From NCBI GenBank assembly GCA_040386775.1, contig JAZKEU010000011.1:18556-82555 (forward strand): 64,000 nucleotides of DNA, read 5' to 3'. Below the pieces are notes generated by a model. It made no database searches, was not told the origin of the DNA, and saw only the letters and a list, made by a program, of their open reading frames with translations. A program made the translations under genes and the position numbers. This document shows, piece by piece, positions 1 through 8,858 of this stretch (position 1 is the stretch's first letter; the number at the start of each line of letters is the position of its first letter). The DNA comes from Bdellovibrionota bacterium. GTDB lineage: Bacteria > Bdellovibrionota > Bdellovibrionia > Bdellovibrionales > JAEYZS01.

Positions 1-825
1 CCTGGTCTAATTGAATTGGGAAAATGGAAAATCCCTGCGATCTTTGCTGTCTGCGCCTTTATGTTCGTAGGATTTATTTTACCTTTGGGTGGGATTTTAA
101 TTTCGGCTTTAAGCAAAGTCCAAGGTGAATTTGGTTTAGCTAATTTTACATTAGAAAATTTCCGTAGAACTTTATTTGATGTCCAAGAAACAGGAAGAGC
201 TTTTTCTAATTCTTTAATCCTGGGAATCAGCGCTGCGACCATTGCATGTTTACTTGGAGTTTTCCTGTCCTACATCCAAACAAAAACAAAATTAAAAGGA
301 AGAAATCTTTTAGATGTGATTGCTTCCGTTCCTTACGCAACTCCTGGAACAGTTGTGGCTCTCGCGTTAATCTTGGCTTTTAGCAATGGCATTATGGGAG
401 TCGGCCCAAGCTTATACAACACTCTCGGCATGCTCGCTCTTGCCTATATTGTTAAGTACTTAAGCTTTGCCATGAAGACCACGGCCGATGGCTATAGACA
501 AATTGATGATGTCTTAGATGAGGCCGCAAGAGTTTCTGGTGCAGGCTGGGGCAAGACTATGACCACCATTTGGCTTCCTCTTATGAAAGCACCTATGGTA
601 GCGGCATGGTTTTTAATTTTTATGCCGGTAGTGAGTGAGTTAACAATGACGATTCTTCTTACAGGTCCTGGGTTAGAAACAATAGGGACAGTAATTTTCC
701 AGTTGCAAGAATACGCGGATGCAAGTGGCGGTGGCGCTTCGGTGCTAGCGATCATGGTTGTAGTGATGGTGATTTTAATTAATTGGATCGTAAAGAAAAT
801 ATCTAAGGGAAGGTATAGTTTATGA
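1..825 (+). CDS. ABC transporter permease, C-terminal part (5' end outside window)
   Basis: Inner-membrane permease subunit of a binding-protein-dependent importer. The reading frame is open to the window edge and continues upstream of the first possible start (TTG at 16), so this is the C-terminal portion of a longer protein. It shows about six hydrophobic segments. The EAA-type loop that contacts the ATPase lies near residues 170-185 (DEAARVSGAGWGKTMTTIWLP in the sequence, with the usual A and G positions). The layout resembles the second half of two-domain FbpB/CysW-like permeases for ferric iron or similar ions. It overlaps the ATPase gene by four bases (ATGA), which indicates translational coupling. 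The substrate cannot be read from this part; iron is a guess from family resemblance. Confidence 0.85.
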   Translation, partial: PGLIELGKWKIPAIFAVCAFMFVGFILPLGGILISALSKVQGEFGLANFTLENFRRTLFDVQETGRAFSNSLILGISAATIACLLGVFLSYIQTKTKLKGRNLLDVIASVPYATPGTVVALALILAFSNGIMGVGPSLYNTLGMLALAYIVKYLSFAMKTTADGYRQIDDVLDEAARVSGAGWGKTMTTIWLPLMKAPMVAAWFLIFMPVVSELTMTILLTGPGLETIGTVIFQLQEYADASGGGASVLAIMVVVMVILINWIVKKISKGRYSL

Positions 826-1550
826 GTCAGGTAAAATTTGAAGGTATTCAAAAACAATATGATAACAACGTCACCGTGGTTGAAGATTTTAATCTCATCA
901 TCCAAGACGGAGAATTTGTTTCTTTCTTAGGCCCATCAGGCTGCGGAAAGACTACAACTCTGAGAATGCTTGCAGGCTTAGAAAAAAATACCGGCGGAAA
1001 AATCTACCTCGGAGATGATCTTGTTTCGGACCCACAGAATGGGTTCTTTCTTCCCCCAGAAAAACGTCACATCGGAATGGTTTTTCAATCCTACGCTGTT
1101 TGGCCACACATGAATGTTTTTGATAACGTCGCCTACCCACTTAAGATTCAGAAAAAATCAAAAGCCGAAATCGAAGAGCGCACTTTAAAAATGCTAGAGC
1201 TTGTGGAAATGAAAGGCCTAGAAAAAAGAATGCCCAACCAATTGAGCGGTGGTCAGCAACAGCGCGTAGCCTTGGCGCGCGGCTTGGTGATGCAACCCAA
1301 AGTATTATTGTTGGATGAGCCACTTTCGAATTTGGATGCAAAATTAAGAGAAAAAATGAGAAAAGACATCCGTGATATTCAAAAAAAATTAAAACTCACC
1401 GTTGTTTATGTGACTCACGATCAAATCGAAGCCAACACCATGAGCGATAGAATCGTCATTATGAAATCAGGAAAAATCCTACAAGTAGGAACCCCCGCCG
1501 AGATCAAATCAAAGCCTGCCAATGATTTTGTGAGAGAGTTCATTCAGTAG
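822..1550 (+). CDS. ABC transporter ATP-binding protein (FbpC/PotA-like)
   Basis: Cytoplasmic ATPase that powers the preceding permease. All the motifs of a functional ABC ATPase are present: Walker A GPSGCGKTT near residues 38-46, Q-loop VFQSYAVWPHMNV, signature LSGGQQQRVALARG, Walker B VLLLDEPLSNLD and H-loop THDQ. The VWPHMNV segment and overall sequence resemble the ferric iron/spermidine/sugar group (FbpC, PotA, MalK). At 242 residues it lacks the longer C-terminal regulatory (TOBE) domain found in many members of that group. It is the last gene of the operon, because the next gene is on the opposite strand. Confidence 0.92.
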   Translation: MSQVKFEGIQKQYDNNVTVVEDFNLIIQDGEFVSFLGPSGCGKTTTLRMLAGLEKNTGGKIYLGDDLVSDPQNGFFLPPEKRHIGMVFQSYAVWPHMNVFDNVAYPLKIQKKSKAEIEERTLKMLELVEMKGLEKRMPNQLSGGQQQRVALARGLVMQPKVLLLDEPLSNLDAKLREKMRKDIRDIQKKLKLTVVYVTHDQIEANTMSDRIVIMKSGKILQVGTPAEIKSKPANDFVREFIQ

Positions 1551-1639
1551 ATCAGTTCGCTGATAGTAGTTAACGGCCATTTTTCACTGATTATCAAGTC
1601 AGCGTCTATTTGAAAATATCTTGATTGTAAAAGCAGGGT

Positions 1640-2209
1640 TTAAGGGGCAATATAGCTATGCCCTTCTAGGGCAAGTCCGTTTTCAATTCCTTCAAAATAC
1701 AGCGGGAGCGTCTTTCTCGTTGGTGATCGATACAATTCGCTCTCAGAATTATAGATTCCAAAATGGAGTTGAGGGCGACATAGAAATCCATTATTAGCAG
1801 TTCTTGCTATAACCTGACCACGTTTTACATTCTGGTTTTGTTTTATAATTGCTTCAACGTGCACGTATTGAGCGACAGTTCCGTCGCTAGATTTGATTTT
1901 GATATTATGGGCTAACTCAGAGTATTTACTATTGCAACCTCCGCCTTTATTGGGCGCCCATATTTCTATTACTTTTCCATCTTCAACCGAAATGACGTCG
2001 CTACCAAAAGGGACATCAAAATCCCAAGAGTATTCATTTCCAGGTTCTGAATGCGAGGCTTTTCCAAAAGTACCTTGAGACACAAAGAAAGCTGTTCCTG
2101 AGTTTAAAGGAATTGAAATTTTTTTGTAAGCGCTGCTATCTGTATTCAAATAAGGATTCACGGTTGAACAACCCGTCAATAGAATCAGAGCCGAGTAAAG
2201 GAGCTTCAT
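1640..2209 (-). CDS. M23-fold lipoprotein with degenerate catalytic site
   Basis: Predicted lipoprotein of 189 residues, with a signal peptide and a lipobox ending at Cys14 (LTGC). The body is a LytM/M23 peptidase fold, recognisable from the DFDVPFGSDV strand, YVHVEA (His117) and the final LHFGIY strand. In active LytM enzymes the zinc site uses HxxxD and HxH. Here the first His of HxxxD is Ser61 (Asp65 kept), and the first His of HxH is Gln148 (His150 kept). Two of the catalytic or metal residues are therefore missing. It probably binds peptidoglycan or activates another amidase rather than cutting, or it uses a variant site. It stands alone, facing the ABC operon. Confidence 0.8.
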   Translation of the reverse strand: MKLLYSALILLTGCSTVNPYLNTDSSAYKKISIPLNSGTAFFVSQGTFGKASHSEPGNEYSWDFDVPFGSDVISVEDGKVIEIWAPNKGGGCNSKYSELAHNIKIKSSDGTVAQYVHVEAIIKQNQNVKRGQVIARTANNGFLCRPQLHFGIYNSESELYRSPTRKTLPLYFEGIENGLALEGHSYIAP

Positions 2210-2291
2210 AATTCAATCTTTACGCTGAGAACCAGATTTGTCCATCAAAAGGAATAATTTTAAGCAAATAAATAGCTCAAAAATCATGACT

Positions 2292-3275
2292 TCATGACGG
2301 AGTTCCAAATACTCGCTCTGTAACAAGTTTATGATGTTGAAAGCACAAAAGTCTTAAATTCTGAACAGTGGTTTCACCATTAAATGCCATAGGCTTTATG
2401 TGATCGTATTGGATTAAATGCTTTGAATTGCATCTTCTCTTTGTTTTCTGATCAGTGAAAGTACAACAGCCTTTATCTCTCATGTATACTTCTTGCTTGA
2501 TAGTTCCTGGAATATAACGATTAACTGGTTTACATATTTTTCGATTCTTGGAATCTGAAATTTCTTTGGATAAAGTTCCAACAACATTTTTATTTATCTT
2601 TTGAGCTTCCACTTCTTTTTTTAATTCCACTTGTTGCGAGGTAGAAGCTCTGCGTTGTGATGGGTCTTTCTTCTTAATTACCATATCGCACATAAGTTCT
2701 AAGAGTTTGTTCAAGTCTCCTTCTGGGTTTTGATGAGAGAGTAAATTTTTAACTTGGTCTATTTTATCTTTAAGATCCTTTTTTATAGTGAGTTTAAGCT
2801 CCGTATATTCTTCGCTGATTATTCTCTCCTTTGATCTTGTGATTATAGGCTCAGGTGAGAGCTTGATAAGTTCTAACTCACATTCTCTCGTCGATTTATT
2901 CTCTATCTTTTGTACGAGCTCTTTCTTTTCTGAAAGATTTAAGGGCTTTTCATCTTTATAAGCTTGTCTGATAAAGCTTTGAATCTTGGCTGCATTGGAA
3001 AGGCTCAAAGAACCTTCTTTGATTTTAGCTTCAACTTCAGGAAGATCACGAATTAATCTCATAGCACATATTCTTCTTTGGGCTTGGGACTCAGAGTATT
3101 TGAGTTCTCTTAAACAATATTCAAAAATACTTGAAAAACCCATTTCCAAATGAAGTTTTCTATTTTCTATCTCCCTTAAATGATGGAGTATCTCGGTAGT
3201 TATTTTTCTTTCTTCACTAGAAAGTCTTTTGGCATTTTCTAGTAAATTTTGATTTGAAAAATGTTTTAAGTTCAT
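2292..3275 (-). CDS. HNH endonuclease domain protein, copy 1
   Basis: Protein of 327 residues. It has a long helical, charged N-terminal region (about 1-230) and a C-terminal HNH nuclease domain. The HNH part shows CC..C cysteines, the QYDHIKP metal/catalytic His, the central Asn in VQNLRLLCFQHHK, and the final His pair. The ATG at 3275 is chosen because an AAGGAG ribosome site lies six bases upstream; an upstream ATG at 3302 lacks one. A clear paralogue sits at 36244-37248, nearly identical in its opening block (SSEERKITTEILHHL). Such HNH proteins are multicopy in Bdellovibrionota. Their role is unknown; mobile or selfish behaviour is possible. Confidence 0.82.
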   Translation of the reverse strand: MNLKHFSNQNLLENAKRLSSEERKITTEILHHLREIENRKLHLEMGFSSIFEYCLRELKYSESQAQRRICAMRLIRDLPEVEAKIKEGSLSLSNAAKIQSFIRQAYKDEKPLNLSEKKELVQKIENKSTRECELELIKLSPEPIITRSKERIISEEYTELKLTIKKDLKDKIDQVKNLLSHQNPEGDLNKLLELMCDMVIKKKDPSQRRASTSQQVELKKEVEAQKINKNVVGTLSKEISDSKNRKICKPVNRYIPGTIKQEVYMRDKGCCTFTDQKTKRRCNSKHLIQYDHIKPMAFNGETTVQNLRLLCFQHHKLVTERVFGTPS

Positions 3276-3748
3276 GTGTATCTCCTTTAATGAAAAGAAC
3301 ATACCACGATATTTAAAACTTAAAGATTTGAGAAATTTAAAAATTGAAAAGCATATTCATAAAACGATATTAGACACACATAAAGGCTTTCTATTAATCA
3401 CAACGAAGATAACATTAAAAACAGAAGAAAATATAAAAATAACTAAATGCAATTCATTTAATCCATCAATAAACTCGTCAACTTTATTCTAAAAAAATGT
3501 TTTTAAATAACGCACAAGCGACACATAAAGGTGCAGGGTACTTTTTGGGTTTTGACGCAGCGACAGTACGAAAAACTAAGGGGTACTTTTTCTTTTAGCA
3601 CTTGCGAAACACAAGTAGGTGGCGCTTTTAACACTTTTAACGACTTTCTCAAATCTTGCGAAGACTAATTTTTTGCATACTTTTAGAATAATTTGTCTCA
3701 ATTTGAGACTGATGCTTTTCTCCATTAAAAACCTACCGATAAGAAAGT
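3276..3748. other. 473-base non-coding stretch between HNH gene and secreted-protein gene
   Basis: No convincing gene. The part next to the HNH gene is very AT-rich and open in one frame, but its translation is low-complexity (Lys, Ile, Thr). Near 3535-3600 the phrase GGGTACTTTTT occurs twice about 45 bases apart, once followed by GGG and once by CTTTT. A short palindrome lies at 3695-3709 just upstream of the next gene. Confidence 0.5.
3695..3709. promoter_or_regulatory. Perfect palindrome upstream of secreted-protein gene
   Basis: GTCTCAA-T-TTGAGAC forms a perfect 7-1-7 inverted repeat, about 40 bases before the ATG at 3749. The size and position suit a dimeric repressor or activator operator, but the cognate protein is unknown. 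Confidence 0.4.
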
Positions 3749-5737
3749 ATGTCTCAAAATCAAACTACAAAAAATATTAAGAAGAAAAATGTTTTAATTA
3801 TTTTTTTACTATCAAGCGCAGCCTTTGCTCAGATTGCTCTTTTTCAGAACTGCGGGAATATGAAAACAGCAACCAGTAGCGTAGGCTCTTCCGGCACCCC
3901 TGATCCTGTAACTACATATGCCTGGCAACTGAGTGCATGGACTTCTTGCTCTTCACCGTCATGCGTACAACAAACAAGAACAGCAACATGTATGAAGACC
4001 GAGGACGGCATAACTTCTGTTGAACCTAATTCATTGCTTTGCGGAACTCAAAACCAATCCTTATCACAATCTTGTGGAGTTACAGTTGCTGCTTGTAATA
4101 CAACACCAGGAACTTGCACAAATTCTGGTTCACCGGTCTGTGTGAATGGAAGGTTAATGCAAGCGAGAACATGTTCTCCTGTAGGATCTATTTGTTCTGG
4201 CGGTTGTCCAACTTTAGATACCGGATCCTGCGGAACTCCGACAACCAACGGAAACTTATTTGTTCCCGCCGTCACAGCAGGAACTACGGATATCACTTTA
4301 CACCCGCAAAGCTCTACAATTTTAAATCAACCAACCAATGTTGTATTCGGTATACCTTTCCCTAAAGGGTTTGTGGCAAGCACGGCAAATATTCGCGTAC
4401 TCAATTCTGCAAACTCAGAAGTTCCATCTTTTGTGACGGCAATTAATTATTGGAGAAATTTCCAGACGCCTGCTACAACGATTTCATTAAAATCAGTGCA
4501 AATTGGTATCACTTACACATTCACAGATAGAAATCCTGTAACGATGAGAGTCCAATGGGGAACCGCCAGAGCAAACACCATCACTTCGACTTTCTCTGCA
4601 GCCAGCACGTGGGTTCCAATTTCAAATGGCGTAAATCCATCGGAATACCCTGCCTCAGGAAACGTTCAAGAACCAAGGGTGTACGTTACGCATTCACCAA
4701 GTTGGTTGAGCCAATCATTATTGAAAACCAGAACTACTGCTTTGAACGAAGTTTCCTCTTACAATTGGTTTGATACAGAATTTTCAGACTTCTCTACGCA
4801 AGCAGCAAATGCCACCGCTCATCAAACAACTTCTGAACCATGGCTGTATGATAGAGCTCAAACACTTTACTTTATGTATTTCAGAAGCGGAAGTGTTGAC
4901 TGGTTAAGACGCGGTCATAGAGCTTCGCAATTCTATAAAGCCAATATCAATTCCAGTGGTGGCTTTGTCTTGGGCGGTGATTCTAAATACGTTTACGGAC
5001 AATCCATGCTCTACGATATGATGATCACAGGAGACACCAGTTTAATTCCCGTGATCGAGAGAACCAGATTGCCACACAACGGTTGGCCAACGACATTCTC
5101 TGCAAGCACAGGATTTTGGACAGAGAGAAACCAAGCCTATGCAATGTTAGCAGCGCTTGCAGCATTCGATGCGACAGGTTTGGCAACAGATGCCACAAGA
5201 GCAACAGCACTTTTCAATAACGTTTTCAACATGCAACAAAATCCTGGAAATGGCTGGACAAGAATCGGTTGCCCTTTGCACACCAGAAATCAGCACGATC
5301 CTAGTGAACCCATTCCTGATGTGATGTGCTCTCCTTGGATGGGCGCATTGATCGCTGATGCTGTGTGGAGATACTACATTTTGTCTCTTGATAATAACGC
5401 TCTTATTTATTTAGCCGACTACGGCGATTATATCCACAACTACGGCCTCGTGACGGAAGGTGGATTAAGAATTCCATACTATGCATCTTCATATCTAGGT
5501 AACACTGGCTCCGGAGAAATTGATCACGCCTGCGATGTTATGGGTGCAACAGTGAAGGCTTACTGGGCGAAAGAAGCCTTGGGTAGAAACTCTGCGACAA
5601 TGGCCACCGACGCCTCAGCTCTTCTGACATCTTGCCAAGCAAACTTAAGCTCATCTAGCATTAGTCCTGCCAGAAAATACAGCTGGTGGTTTGGTACAAA
5701 TTCGGACTTTGGCTGGTTATTATCTAATCTTCCATAA
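3749..5737 (+). CDS. Large exported protein with thrombospondin-1-like motif
   Basis: Protein of 662 residues. A charged start and a hydrophobic segment (14-33) end in LFQNCG. Cys35 may be a lipid attachment site with the N-C-G lipobox seen in another lipoprotein here; cleavage after AFA is an alternative. Residues about 57-115 contain W..W..CS..C..QTRT..C with further cysteines, a thrombospondin type-1-like pattern. The C-terminal half (about 350-660) has repeated helical blocks with aromatic residues, resembling alpha/alpha-toroid glycan-active proteins. This resemblance is by eye only and no catalytic residues are assigned. It probably acts at the outer surface or in the periplasm, perhaps in adhesion or polysaccharide processing. 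Confidence 0.75.
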   Translation: MSQNQTTKNIKKKNVLIIFLLSSAAFAQIALFQNCGNMKTATSSVGSSGTPDPVTTYAWQLSAWTSCSSPSCVQQTRTATCMKTEDGITSVEPNSLLCGTQNQSLSQSCGVTVAACNTTPGTCTNSGSPVCVNGRLMQARTCSPVGSICSGGCPTLDTGSCGTPTTNGNLFVPAVTAGTTDITLHPQSSTILNQPTNVVFGIPFPKGFVASTANIRVLNSANSEVPSFVTAINYWRNFQTPATTISLKSVQIGITYTFTDRNPVTMRVQWGTARANTITSTFSAASTWVPISNGVNPSEYPASGNVQEPRVYVTHSPSWLSQSLLKTRTTALNEVSSYNWFDTEFSDFSTQAANATAHQTTSEPWLYDRAQTLYFMYFRSGSVDWLRRGHRASQFYKANINSSGGFVLGGDSKYVYGQSMLYDMMITGDTSLIPVIERTRLPHNGWPTTFSASTGFWTERNQAYAMLAALAAFDATGLATDATRATALFNNVFNMQQNPGNGWTRIGCPLHTRNQHDPSEPIPDVMCSPWMGALIADAVWRYYILSLDNNALIYLADYGDYIHNYGLVTEGGLRIPYYASSYLGNTGSGEIDHACDVMGATVKAYWAKEALGRNSATMATDASALLTSCQANLSSSSISPARKYSWWFGTNSDFGWLLSNLP

Positions 5738-5780
5738 TTGTCTTTGGCAGCCTCGGGATTATTCGATATGAGTAATTCCA

Positions 5781-7022
5781 ATGTCTTTTACACTCACAGA
5801 ATGCCAACAAAATGCAATGGAACTTTTAAATAAGTCAGAGAATATTTTTCTCACTGGCGTAGCTGGTTCAGGAAAATCTTTTTTGCTTCAGCATTTTCTA
5901 AAAGACAAAAATTCTAAAACTCATCCCGTCGTTGCCAGCACCGGGGCCGCCGCAGTCCTCGTTAAAGGCGTTACCTTTCATAGTTTCTTTGGTCTTGGCA
6001 TTTTAGAAGGCGGCCCAGAAAAAACAATCCAGCGAGCTTTAAAAGACGGAAGACTTAAGAAAAGAATCAACACCGTCGACACCATTATCATTGATGAAAT
6101 CAGCATGATTCCTGGCGTAGCATTCGAGGTGGCAGAAAATATCTGCAGAGAAGTTAGAAAATCTCAAGTTCCTTGGGGTGGAATCAGAATCATTGCTGTC
6201 GGAGACTTTGGACAACTCCCGCCCGTCAGCATTGGTGGAAAAGAAAAAGACTGGGCTTTTCAGAATCACACTTGGGAAAATAGCAACTTTCAAGTGGCCT
6301 ATCTCAAAACTATCATGAGATCGACAGATGAAAAATTCTTGAGAGTTTTAAACTTTATTAGAAATGGCCAAGTGAATTTTGAAGTGAATGAATTCTTAAA
6401 TTCTAAAATCAAAAAACCTACAGATGATTTTACCGGAACAATTTTATTCTCTCACCGAAACTCTGTAGAAGATTATAACCTCACAAAACTTTCAAACTTA
6501 AAGGGTGATCTTCTGACTTTCAAGACTGCATACTCTGGCTCTTCAAAGTTTTTGGAAGCCATCAAGAAAGCCTCTCCCGTACCGGAAGTTCTCCAATTGA
6601 AAATCGGCGCCCTAGTCATGATCAGAAAAAATGATCCTCAAGGGGCATACGTGAATGGAACTCTAGGTACGGTAAAATCCGCAAAAGAGGGCGAACTCCG
6701 TGTAGAAATGCTCAATGGAAATACCGCAAAACTCGAACCCGAAACATTTTCTTATATGAACGCCGAAGGCGAAGTGGTTGCCGCTGCCGAAAATTTTCCA
6801 GTGAACCTTGCCTGGGCGACGACAATCCATAAATCTCAAGGAATTACACTCGACGCAGCAACAATTGATTTATCAAGGGTCTTCGAGGCCGGCCAGGCCT
6901 ACGTGGCTCTTTCAAGAGTCAAATCCTCCGACGCGCTCTTTTTGTCCGGATGGAATCCAAATGCCATCAGGGCGAGCGCCGAAGTAAAAAACTTCCACTC
7001 TCAAATTCTAAAAGATCTTTAA
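5781..7022 (+). CDS. Pif1/RecD-like AAA helicase
   Basis: Cytoplasmic superfamily 1B helicase-like ATPase of 413 residues. Walker A is GVAGSGKSF (residues 26-34), Walker B is IIDEISMI, and GDFGQLPPV is the motif III seen in Pif1. The C-terminal block has WATTIHKSQGITLDAA and YVALSRVKS (motifs V and VI). It covers the helicase core only, without extra domains, so it is shorter than eukaryotic Pif1 but typical of small bacterial versions. A DNA or R-loop unwinding role is inferred from the family. The ribosome site is weak. It is not obviously in an operon with its neighbours, and a convergent gene ends 10 bases downstream. Confidence 0.9.
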   Translation: MSFTLTECQQNAMELLNKSENIFLTGVAGSGKSFLLQHFLKDKNSKTHPVVASTGAAAVLVKGVTFHSFFGLGILEGGPEKTIQRALKDGRLKKRINTVDTIIIDEISMIPGVAFEVAENICREVRKSQVPWGGIRIIAVGDFGQLPPVSIGGKEKDWAFQNHTWENSNFQVAYLKTIMRSTDEKFLRVLNFIRNGQVNFEVNEFLNSKIKKPTDDFTGTILFSHRNSVEDYNLTKLSNLKGDLLTFKTAYSGSSKFLEAIKKASPVPEVLQLKIGALVMIRKNDPQGAYVNGTLGTVKSAKEGELRVEMLNGNTAKLEPETFSYMNAEGEVVAAAENFPVNLAWATTIHKSQGITLDAATIDLSRVFEAGQAYVALSRVKSSDALFLSGWNPNAIRASAEVKNFHSQILKDL

Positions 7023-7031
7023 TTGTACTTT

Positions 7032-7607
7032 TTAATTATACTTTGAAAAACAATCCAAATCAGAAACCTGATTCACATAAGAATTTATACTGGCTGCATT
7101 TGTAAATCCTGTATCTGAGAATATACAAATTAAGGTCGGAGTTTTAAAAGCATAGATCATTTCTTGAACAGATCCGCTCGGGGCAGTCCATGTGCCTCTA
7201 AAAAACTTTCTAGTTCCATAGGTTACAGTGCTATCAAACTCAACATTTCCAAAATTTGTAGCGCCCATATGGGAACCTGGAGATGCACAGCTGTTGTTTG
7301 AGTACATAAGTTGGTTACTGACATGTGAAATTCTTGTTTCACTCGTTTGAGTAAATTGATAAAAATGTCTCAAGGAAGCTGCTGCTGCGTAAACAGAACA
7401 TCTTCCCATGATCCATCCGCCTTCAAGCACCGACAGGTCTTCAAGACTCACATCCCCATCACCACCAGTGTCATTCCCCGTACCATTGTTAGAAGAATTG
7501 TTTGAGGTTCTCGCTGCTCCACCGCAGTTTACAAAGAGTAAGTTTGTCGTGAGCATCATACTAAAAATCACAAATAAACCAATATGCTTATAACTCAACT
7601 TCTTCAA
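7032..7607 (-). CDS. Small lipoprotein of unknown function
   Basis: Protein of 191 residues with a signal segment and lipobox LLFVNCGG (Cys28), followed by a low-complexity linker rich in Asn, Gly, Ser and Asp (about 33-53). The mature part is a compact domain with several cysteines and aromatic residues; no family is recognised. The N-C-G lipobox matches the pattern in the 3749-5737 product, and Asn before the Cys is unusual for classical lipoboxes. It is monocistronic and convergent with the Pif1-like gene. It is probably an outer-membrane or periplasmic lipoprotein. Confidence 0.78.
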   Translation of the reverse strand: MKKLSYKHIGLFVIFSMMLTTNLLFVNCGGAARTSNNSSNNGTGNDTGGDGDVSLEDLSVLEGGWIMGRCSVYAAAASLRHFYQFTQTSETRISHVSNQLMYSNNSCASPGSHMGATNFGNVEFDSTVTYGTRKFFRGTWTAPSGSVQEMIYAFKTPTLICIFSDTGFTNAASINSYVNQVSDLDCFSKYN

Positions 7608-7738
7608 ACCAACCTCCTCAATATATACAGTGTCTCAGATATATACATATCGGGTGAAAAGTGAACGAACTTGATACTAAAAATACGAGCCAAATACCTA
7701 TGCAGTGTTGTCAAATTACTGCACTCTGCTGTTGATTA

Positions 7739-8698
7739 TTAATTGATTGGCAAGACATCTAAATCTTTAGGTCGAATTTTTCTGACTTCTTCTGGAATGC
7801 TTTTAACGATGGCTTCACCTAGAGCCTCAATAAGATTATTCTTATAGTGTTCGCGTCGATATATTAACCCCACCTCCCTTGCAGGGATCGGACGCTCAAA
7901 AGGAATGAGTTGTGTGTGATCTCCGATCGTATTCGATGCAAGCTCTGGCAGAAGCGTATACCCACCATAAGATTCCACAAGATTCTTGAGAGTTTCCAAA
8001 CTCCCACTTTCAAATTTAAATTTCCGATTTTCATCTTTAAAATTTTTAGAGGAGCAAATATCTAGAACTTGATGTCTCATGCAATGTCCCTCTGCCAAGA
8101 GCCAAATGTCTTCCCGTCTTAAAGCAGAGTATTTGATCTTTTTAGATTGAGCATAAGGATGAGATTTCTTACAGAGAAGCGAAAAGGTCTCGTAGTACAG
8201 AGGCAACTCAAACATTTTTGGTGTTTTAGTTGGTGTTGCTAAAATTCCTACGTCAATTTCATCATTGTCTAGCGCTGCTATAATTTGATCTGTTTGCAGC
8301 TCCATGATTTTCAAATTGAGCTGAGGAAATTTCTTTTCTAAAACTGGTAAAAGCTTTGGAAGTAAATAAGGAGCAATTGTGGGAATCACTCCTAAAAGCA
8401 ATTCCCCTTTGATTACGCCTTTTTCATTGGTTTGAATTATTCCTTCGATTTTTTTGACTTCAAAAAGAATGGATTGGATTTGTTCTACTAATTTTTCTCC
8501 GACCTCGGTGAGTAGAATCGGTTTCTTGGAGCGATCAAATATTATAATACCCAAATCCTCTTCCATTTTTTGGATCTGCATACTGAGTGTCGGTTGAGTC
8601 ACAAAACAGGCTTCGGCGGCCTTAGCAAAATGCCCAAATTTGTGCACCGCCATCACATATTCCATCTGCGTTATAGAGAAGGTCAATTTGGTATTCAT
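7739..8698 (-). CDS. oxyR: Peroxide-sensing LysR-family regulator OxyR
   Basis: Transcription factor of 319 residues. An N-terminal LysR winged helix (residues 7-65, with FAKAAEACFVTQPTLSMQI) is followed by the substrate-binding-type sensor domain. Cys206 and Cys215 in GHCMRHQVLDIC match the nine-residue spacing and context of the redox pair Cys199/Cys208 in E. coli OxyR, so disulfide-based peroxide sensing is expected. It is transcribed away from ahpC, with a shared intergenic region carrying an OxyR-type half-site pair. This divergent arrangement supports direct control of ahpCF and probably autoregulation. Confidence 0.95.
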   Translation of the reverse strand: MNTKLTFSITQMEYVMAVHKFGHFAKAAEACFVTQPTLSMQIQKMEEDLGIIIFDRSKKPILLTEVGEKLVEQIQSILFEVKKIEGIIQTNEKGVIKGELLLGVIPTIAPYLLPKLLPVLEKKFPQLNLKIMELQTDQIIAALDNDEIDVGILATPTKTPKMFELPLYYETFSLLCKKSHPYAQSKKIKYSALRREDIWLLAEGHCMRHQVLDICSSKNFKDENRKFKFESGSLETLKNLVESYGGYTLLPELASNTIGDHTQLIPFERPIPAREVGLIYRREHYKNNLIEALGEAIVKSIPEEVRKIRPKDLDVLPIN

Positions 8699-8722
8699 AA
8701 GTCCTCCGAATCACTAGTAATT

Positions 8723-8753
8723 TTGACACTCTATCATAATAGATAAAATCTAT
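8723..8753 (+). promoter_or_regulatory. ahpC promoter with OxyR-type site
   Basis: A TTGACA -35 box (8723-8728) is followed 15 bases later by TAAAAT (8744-8749). Within this, ATAG-N7-CTAT occurs exactly (8739-8742 and 8750-8753), which is one half of the E. coli OxyR consensus of four such elements. A further CTAT lies at 8731 but at the wrong spacing. The short spacer suggests a promoter that needs activation. The assignment is inferred from position between oxyR and ahpC. Confidence 0.65.
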
Positions 8754-8858
8754 CAACTTTAATTAATTATCGATTTCACAATGCCAGGCAGATACCGTAA
8801 AGTAAGTACTTATACAAAGGACTTTCCTAAAAGTCTTAACCAACACCCGGAGGAATAC

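Noticed and set aside
3274-3492. AT-rich plus-strand open frame before the secreted-protein gene
   Set aside because: Low-complexity translation and overlap with the ribosome site and start of the HNH gene on the other strand.
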